Part shown: positions 60,762 to 64,000 of the stretch, piece after piece | Position numbering within the stretch: the first letter of the stretch is position 1 | Layout: every line of letters begins with the position of its first letter | NCBI GenBank assembly: GCA_903877135.1 | Contig: CAIRCN010000020.1 | Span: 186,001 to 250,000, forward strand | Direction: 5' to 3' | Length of the DNA: 64,000 nucleotides | DNA from: an uncultured Opitutia bacterium | GTDB taxonomy: Bacteria > Verrucomicrobiota > Verrucomicrobiia > Opitutales > Opitutaceae | Notes under the pieces: model-generated | Seen by the model: only the letters and a program-made list of their open reading frames with translations | Database searches by the model: none | What the model was told of the DNA's origin: nothing | Made by a program: the position numbers and the translations under genes

Positions 60762-61415
60762 GTGATCGCCACCCTCACAGAAATCAATGTTCAAACCCGT
60801 CCGTCCGTGGTTAGTTTGCGTGCACCCACCCCCGTGGACACCGCCACTGACGCCATTTCCGACCATGAGTTGATGCTCGCCGTGCGCGACGGCGAACTCG
60901 ACGCGCTCGGCGAACTCTTTGAGCGCTACCATGGCCCGCTCTATGGCTTTCTCGCAAAACTCACCGGCCATCACGCCGCCGCCGAGGACATCGCCCAGAC
61001 GGTGTTTCAGCGCATGTTGAAATACCGCCACACCTACCGCGACGACGGCAGTTTCACGGCGTGGATGTATCATCTCGCCCGCCGCTGTGCCGCCGACCAT
61101 TTCCGCAAAACCAACTCGGCTCCCGCCCCGACCGATCCCTCCGACCTGCAGAACCACGCCGACGAAGCGCCCGACGCCAGCGACCGTGCCGCCCGCCGCG
61201 ACGACCACGACCTGCTCCACCTCGCGCTCAACCGCCTCGACCGCGACGCCCGCGAAGTTCTCCTCCTCAGCCGTTTTCAGGAACTCTCCTTCGCCGAGAT
61301 CGCCAACATACTCGAATGCTCCGCCGGCGCCGCCAAAGTCCGCGCCCACCGCGCGCTCAAGGAACTCCGCGACATCTACCTCGCCCTCCAGCGCGAAGGC
61401 CCCGCCCGCAACTGA
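60762..61415 (+). CDS. ECF-type RNA polymerase sigma factor
   Basis: A protein of about 217 residues with both sigma-70 domains of an ECF factor. Region 2 is ELFERYHGPLYGFLAKLTGH then AEDIAQTVFQRML, and region 4 is a helix-turn-helix ending in ELSFAEIANILECSAGAAKV. The start is uncertain: GTG 60762, TTG 60753 or GTG 60807, with no in-frame ATG before residue 37. It is followed 22 bases later by an anti-sigma factor gene, the usual ECF arrangement. It probably controls an envelope response that includes the DUF4097 gene. Confidence 0.85.
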   Translation: MIATLTEINVQTRPSVVSLRAPTPVDTATDAISDHELMLAVRDGELDALGELFERYHGPLYGFLAKLTGHHAAAEDIAQTVFQRMLKYRHTYRDDGSFTAWMYHLARRCAADHFRKTNSAPAPTDPSDLQNHADEAPDASDRAARRDDHDLLHLALNRLDRDAREVLLLSRFQELSFAEIANILECSAGAAKVRAHRALKELRDIYLALQREGPARN

Positions 61416-61437
61416 AACTTTTTATATCGCCACCGCC

Positions 61438-62256
61438 ATGAACTGCACCCGCGCCCAGGAAAATTTTCCCAACCTCCTCGATCCGCGCACTCCCGCCGAC
61501 GCTCACGCCGACGACCGCGCCCACCTCGCCTCCTGCCCCGACTGCCAGCGCGAATACGCCTCGCTCGCCCGCACGCTCTCCGCCCTCGACCGTCTGCCTG
61601 CCGCCAAACCCTCGCCCCGCCTCCGCGCCGGTTTCTACGCGATGCTCGAACAGGAGAAAAACTCCGCCGCCAGCGTGCAAGCCGCCGTCTTGCGCCACCG
61701 TCGCGCCGCTCGCGTCTCGCTCTGGCGCTGGATCCTCGCGCCCCTCGCCGCTGGCGCGCTCGCCCTCGGCGGTTTTTTTGCCGGCACGCGCTACGCCCCT
61801 GTCCCGGCGCCAGCCATCGACCCCGCCACAAAACGCGAACTCGCCGAACTCCGCGCCAAAGTCGACGGCGTCGGCCAGCTCGTCGGCTACACTTTTCTCC
61901 AGCAGCGCTCCGCTAACGAGCGCCTGCAGGGCGTCCTCACGACGCTCGATCAGAAAAACCCCGATCAGAAAATCCTCGCCAACCTCGTCGGTGCGCTCGC
62001 GCTCGACCCGAGCGTCAACGTCCGCCTCTCCGCCCTCGACGCGCTCTACCCGCACGCCGGTGAACAGCTCGTCCGCACCGGCGTCCTTGCCTCGCTGCCC
62101 CGCGAGCAAAACCCGCTCGTCCAGGTCGCCATGATCGACTTCATCGTCGCCGCCCGTGACCGCAACGCCACGCCCGAACTCGAGCGGATGTCCCACAACG
62201 AATCCATCGACCGCTCCGTGCGCGACGCCGCCAAGCGTGCCATCGCCCAGCTCTAG
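61438..62256 (+). CDS. anti-sigma factor with zinc-binding domain and HEAT repeats
   Basis: A 272-residue membrane protein. The N-terminal zinc-binding anti-sigma motif (His29, Cys33, Cys36 in HLASCPDC) would hold the sigma factor. One transmembrane helix (about 95-116, ILAPLAAGALALGGFFAG) is followed by an exported C-terminal part of HEAT-like repeats (NVRLSALDALYPHAGEQLV, VAMIDFIVAARDRN). The HEAT repeats could sense a periplasmic ligand or protease. The ATG at 61438 begins the protein. It is paired with the sigma factor gene upstream. Confidence 0.82.
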   Translation: MNCTRAQENFPNLLDPRTPADAHADDRAHLASCPDCQREYASLARTLSALDRLPAAKPSPRLRAGFYAMLEQEKNSAASVQAAVLRHRRAARVSLWRWILAPLAAGALALGGFFAGTRYAPVPAPAIDPATKRELAELRAKVDGVGQLVGYTFLQQRSANERLQGVLTTLDQKNPDQKILANLVGALALDPSVNVRLSALDALYPHAGEQLVRTGVLASLPREQNPLVQVAMIDFIVAARDRNATPELERMSHNESIDRSVRDAAKRAIAQL

Positions 62257-62327
62257 ACCCATTTTCCACAACCGCATCACCGGCGCTGCGCCAAGCGCCA
62301 CTCACCAAAATTCCAACCTGGTTTTCC

Positions 62328-63392
62328 ATGAAATCCGTCCGCCTTTTTTCCTCCTTCGTCATCGCCGCCGCGTCGGCCGTGGTCCTACTCACCGCCGCGC
62401 GCGCAGATGAGACTGAGACCGCCTCCATCAAGTTCTCCGACCCCACCAAACCCGGCACACTCAAAGTCAGCCTCGCTCACGGCGACCTACACATTCGCGG
62501 CACCGACGCCGCCGACGTCACCGTCAAGACCGACCTGAAGCCCGAGGCGCCCGCGCTCCGCAAGGACGGCCTGCGCGTGCTCACCTCCTCTTCCAGCTAT
62601 TCGCTCACCGAGGAGAAAAACGTCATTTCCCTCACCTACGGCACCGAAGGCTGGTCCGGCAGTGGCGGCGAGTTCGACATCGCAGTCCCGCGCACCACGA
62701 GCATCGTCATCTCCTGCGCCATGGGCGGCGAGATCGAGGTGGGCGGTGTCACCGGCGACCTTGAAATCAAGAGCCTCAACGGCGAGGTCAAACTCGCCGA
62801 CCTCTCGGGCGGTGCGCTCGTCGAGACGATGAACGGCGAGATCCACGCAACCGTGCGCGAGCTCCGCGACGGCAAACCGCTCTCGTTCTCCTCGATGAAC
62901 GGCGAAGTCGCGCTCAACCTTCCCGCCACTGCCAAGGCTAACGTCCGCCTGCGCACCCACAACGGCTCCATCCTCACCGATTTCGACGAAAAGGCGCTCG
63001 TCACCAAGACCGAGTCTCTCCGCACCAAGGGCTCGCATACTCCGCGCGCCATCGTCCGTGCGGATGGCAATGTCGACTCCGCCGAAATCCGCGCCGTTGT
63101 GCATGACGCCGTGCAAACCGCCGTCCAAGTCGCGCACGAAGTCGCCGCCGCCACCCGCGAAGCCGTCCGCGCCGAGCGCGAAGCTGCGCGCGCTGCTCAC
63201 GAAGCCGCTCAGGCAACAGGAGAAACCAGCACCGAGGAAGCCCCGGTTGCCCCCATCCCGCCCATTCCCCCGCTGCCTCCGATGACCGGTGGCAAGATTG
63301 TCACCGGCACGCTCAACGGCGGCGGCCCAGAAATCCGCATCACCACCATGAACGGCGACGTCACCCTCCGCCGGATCGACGTAAAAATGTAG
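62328..63392 (+). CDS. exported DUF4097-family beta-helix-like protein
   Basis: A 354-residue protein with a signal peptide (MKSVRLFSSFVIAAASAVVLLT) and the repeated S/T-x-N-G-(E/D)-(V/I) motif of DUF4097 (KSLNGEVKL, ETMNGEIHA, SSMNGEVAL, TTMNGDVTL), which folds into a beta-helix or propeller. A region rich in Ala and Glu (residues about 255-300) may form a helical segment, followed by a Pro-rich stretch (PIPPIPPLPPM). It is likely a target of the upstream ECF system, by position. A strong terminator follows. Confidence 0.82.
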   Translation: MKSVRLFSSFVIAAASAVVLLTAARADETETASIKFSDPTKPGTLKVSLAHGDLHIRGTDAADVTVKTDLKPEAPALRKDGLRVLTSSSSYSLTEEKNVISLTYGTEGWSGSGGEFDIAVPRTTSIVISCAMGGEIEVGGVTGDLEIKSLNGEVKLADLSGGALVETMNGEIHATVRELRDGKPLSFSSMNGEVALNLPATAKANVRLRTHNGSILTDFDEKALVTKTESLRTKGSHTPRAIVRADGNVDSAEIRAVVHDAVQTAVQVAHEVAAATREAVRAEREAARAAHEAAQATGETSTEEAPVAPIPPIPPLPPMTGGKIVTGTLNGGGPEIRITTMNGDVTLRRIDVKM

Positions 63393-63417
63393 TCCCCGCC
63401 AAAATCAAAGTCTGTCT

Positions 63418-63455
63418 GCGCCGCGCGAATTTTCCTCGCGCGGCGCTTTTCTTTT
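63418..63455 (+). terminator. rho-independent terminator after the DUF4097 gene
   Basis: A perfect 11-base stem (GCGCCGCGCGA) with a 7-base loop, followed by TTTTCTTTT, 25 bases after the stop. It marks the end of the sigma/anti-sigma/DUF4097 unit. Confidence 0.85.
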
Positions 63456-63499
63456 CCCGCCGGACTTGCTCCACTGCGGCCAGCCAACCCTCGCCCCGC

Positions 63500-64000
63500 A
63501 TGGACCCCGATCAACGCTCGCGCCTCACCGCGTGGTTGCGCCGCGAAAACCTCGCCGGCGCCCTCCTCGCCTCGCCCTTCTCCGTCGACTGGGCCTCCGG
63601 CCACGAATCCGCGATTGAAACCGGCCCCAATCCCTTCGCCGGCGGACCATCGCTCCTCCTCGTCGAGCCCGACACCGCCACGCTCGTCTACCCCGATTGC
63701 GAGGCACCCGACCTCGCCGCGCTCGGTCTCCGCGGCCTCGCCTACGCGAGCTACACGCCCGCCGGCCCGCTCGCACCCGCCGCTCGCCTGCTGGAAAAAA
63801 CCCGCGAACTCCTCGCCGGAAAAAACGTCCGCGCACTCGGCGCCGAATTCGCCGCCCTGCCTGCGCCGCTCGCCGCACTCCTGCGCGCCGCACGTCCGAT
63901 CAATGGCGCGCTCTCCGAGCTTCGCGCCGTCAAATCCCCCGCCGAGCTCGCGGCCCTCCGCGCCTCGCTCGCGCTCTGCGACCACGCCCAGGCCGTGCTG
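63500..64000 (+). CDS. M24 (Xaa-Pro aminopeptidase-like) family protein, N-terminal part (partial, runs off the right edge)
   Basis: The ATG at 63500 opens a frame that stays open for 167 codons to the window end. The sequence begins MDPDQRSRLTAWLRRENLAG and has the creatinase-like N-terminal domain of M24 peptidases, ending at SELRAVKSPAELAALRASLA, the usual linker before the catalytic pita-bread domain. The metal-binding residues lie outside the window. It is probably a cytoplasmic Xaa-Pro aminopeptidase-like protein, and is set apart from the upstream unit by the terminator at 63418. Confidence 0.75.
   Translation, partial: MDPDQRSRLTAWLRRENLAGALLASPFSVDWASGHESAIETGPNPFAGGPSLLLVEPDTATLVYPDCEAPDLAALGLRGLAYASYTPAGPLAPAARLLEKTRELLAGKNVRALGAEFAALPAPLAALLRAARPINGALSELRAVKSPAELAALRASLALCDHAQAVL

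Overview
The window is high-GC bacterial chromosome with no rRNA, tRNA, CRISPR array, phage gene or transposase that I could recognise. The gene content points to a heterotrophic, glycan-degrading member of Verrucomicrobiota, most likely Opitutaceae. This includes many secreted glycoside-hydrolase-like proteins, phytanoyl-CoA-dioxygenase-like genes, Gfo/Idh/MocA oxidoreductases, a uroporphyrinogen-decarboxylase-like gene array, a DUF2961/GH172 protein and a fungal-type cystathionine gamma-synthase relative. The lineage is an inference from gene families and GC, not from a marker gene.

Layout. 1-1040 holds the end of a glycosidase-like gene. 1059-5881 (minus) is a tandemly duplicated pair: a membrane-anchored solute-binding protein followed by a translationally coupled secreted helical-repeat protein, with no ABC permease or ATPase. 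5882-6296 is a non-coding gap with a large nested inverted repeat. 6297-10747 encodes a very large MASE1/six-PAS histidine kinase and its response regulator. 10811-23872 is mostly housekeeping and accessory genes: thioredoxin-like, AEC transporter, methyltransferase, flavoprotein, Spy-like, ABC exporter with a coupled zincin, SYLF, VOC, CinA-C/exonuclease III and a PLP enzyme. 24175-28942 (minus) is a deoxyribose/aldehyde operon: DeoC, a full aldehyde dehydrogenase, a POT transporter and a short, apparently non-catalytic aldehyde dehydrogenase.

30686-47447 is the carbohydrate-focused core. It holds a dioxygenase/six-hairpin glycosidase pair, a POT/MFS transporter, a secreted protein of unknown function, a nine-gene minus-strand operon (45191 down to 36398), and a divergent pair of a secreted unknown and a GH5-like glycosidase. 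The nine-gene operon contains four URO-D-like proteins, an oligogalacturonate-lyase-like gene cut by an in-frame TGA, an exported ankyrin protein, a Gfo/Idh/MocA oxidoreductase, a GH172-like protein and a SAM methyltransferase. This operon is the best candidate for an undescribed pathway. I infer uptake and breakdown of a modified, perhaps O-methylated, uronate-rich or pectic glycan.

47458-64000 contains a membrane protein, a Gfo/Idh-aldo/keto reductase fusion, a TrmH-family methyltransferase, an alpha/beta hydrolase with an Asp at the nucleophile position and a purple-acid-phosphatase-like enzyme. A second dioxygenase, a cellulase-like protein and an APC permease with a striking upstream palindrome follow. 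The window ends with a DUF885 protein, a Tat-type MBL-fold hydrolase, an ECF sigma/anti-sigma/DUF4097 cluster and the start of an M24 peptidase-like gene. Several gene pairs overlap by ATGA or GTGA, implying translational coupling.
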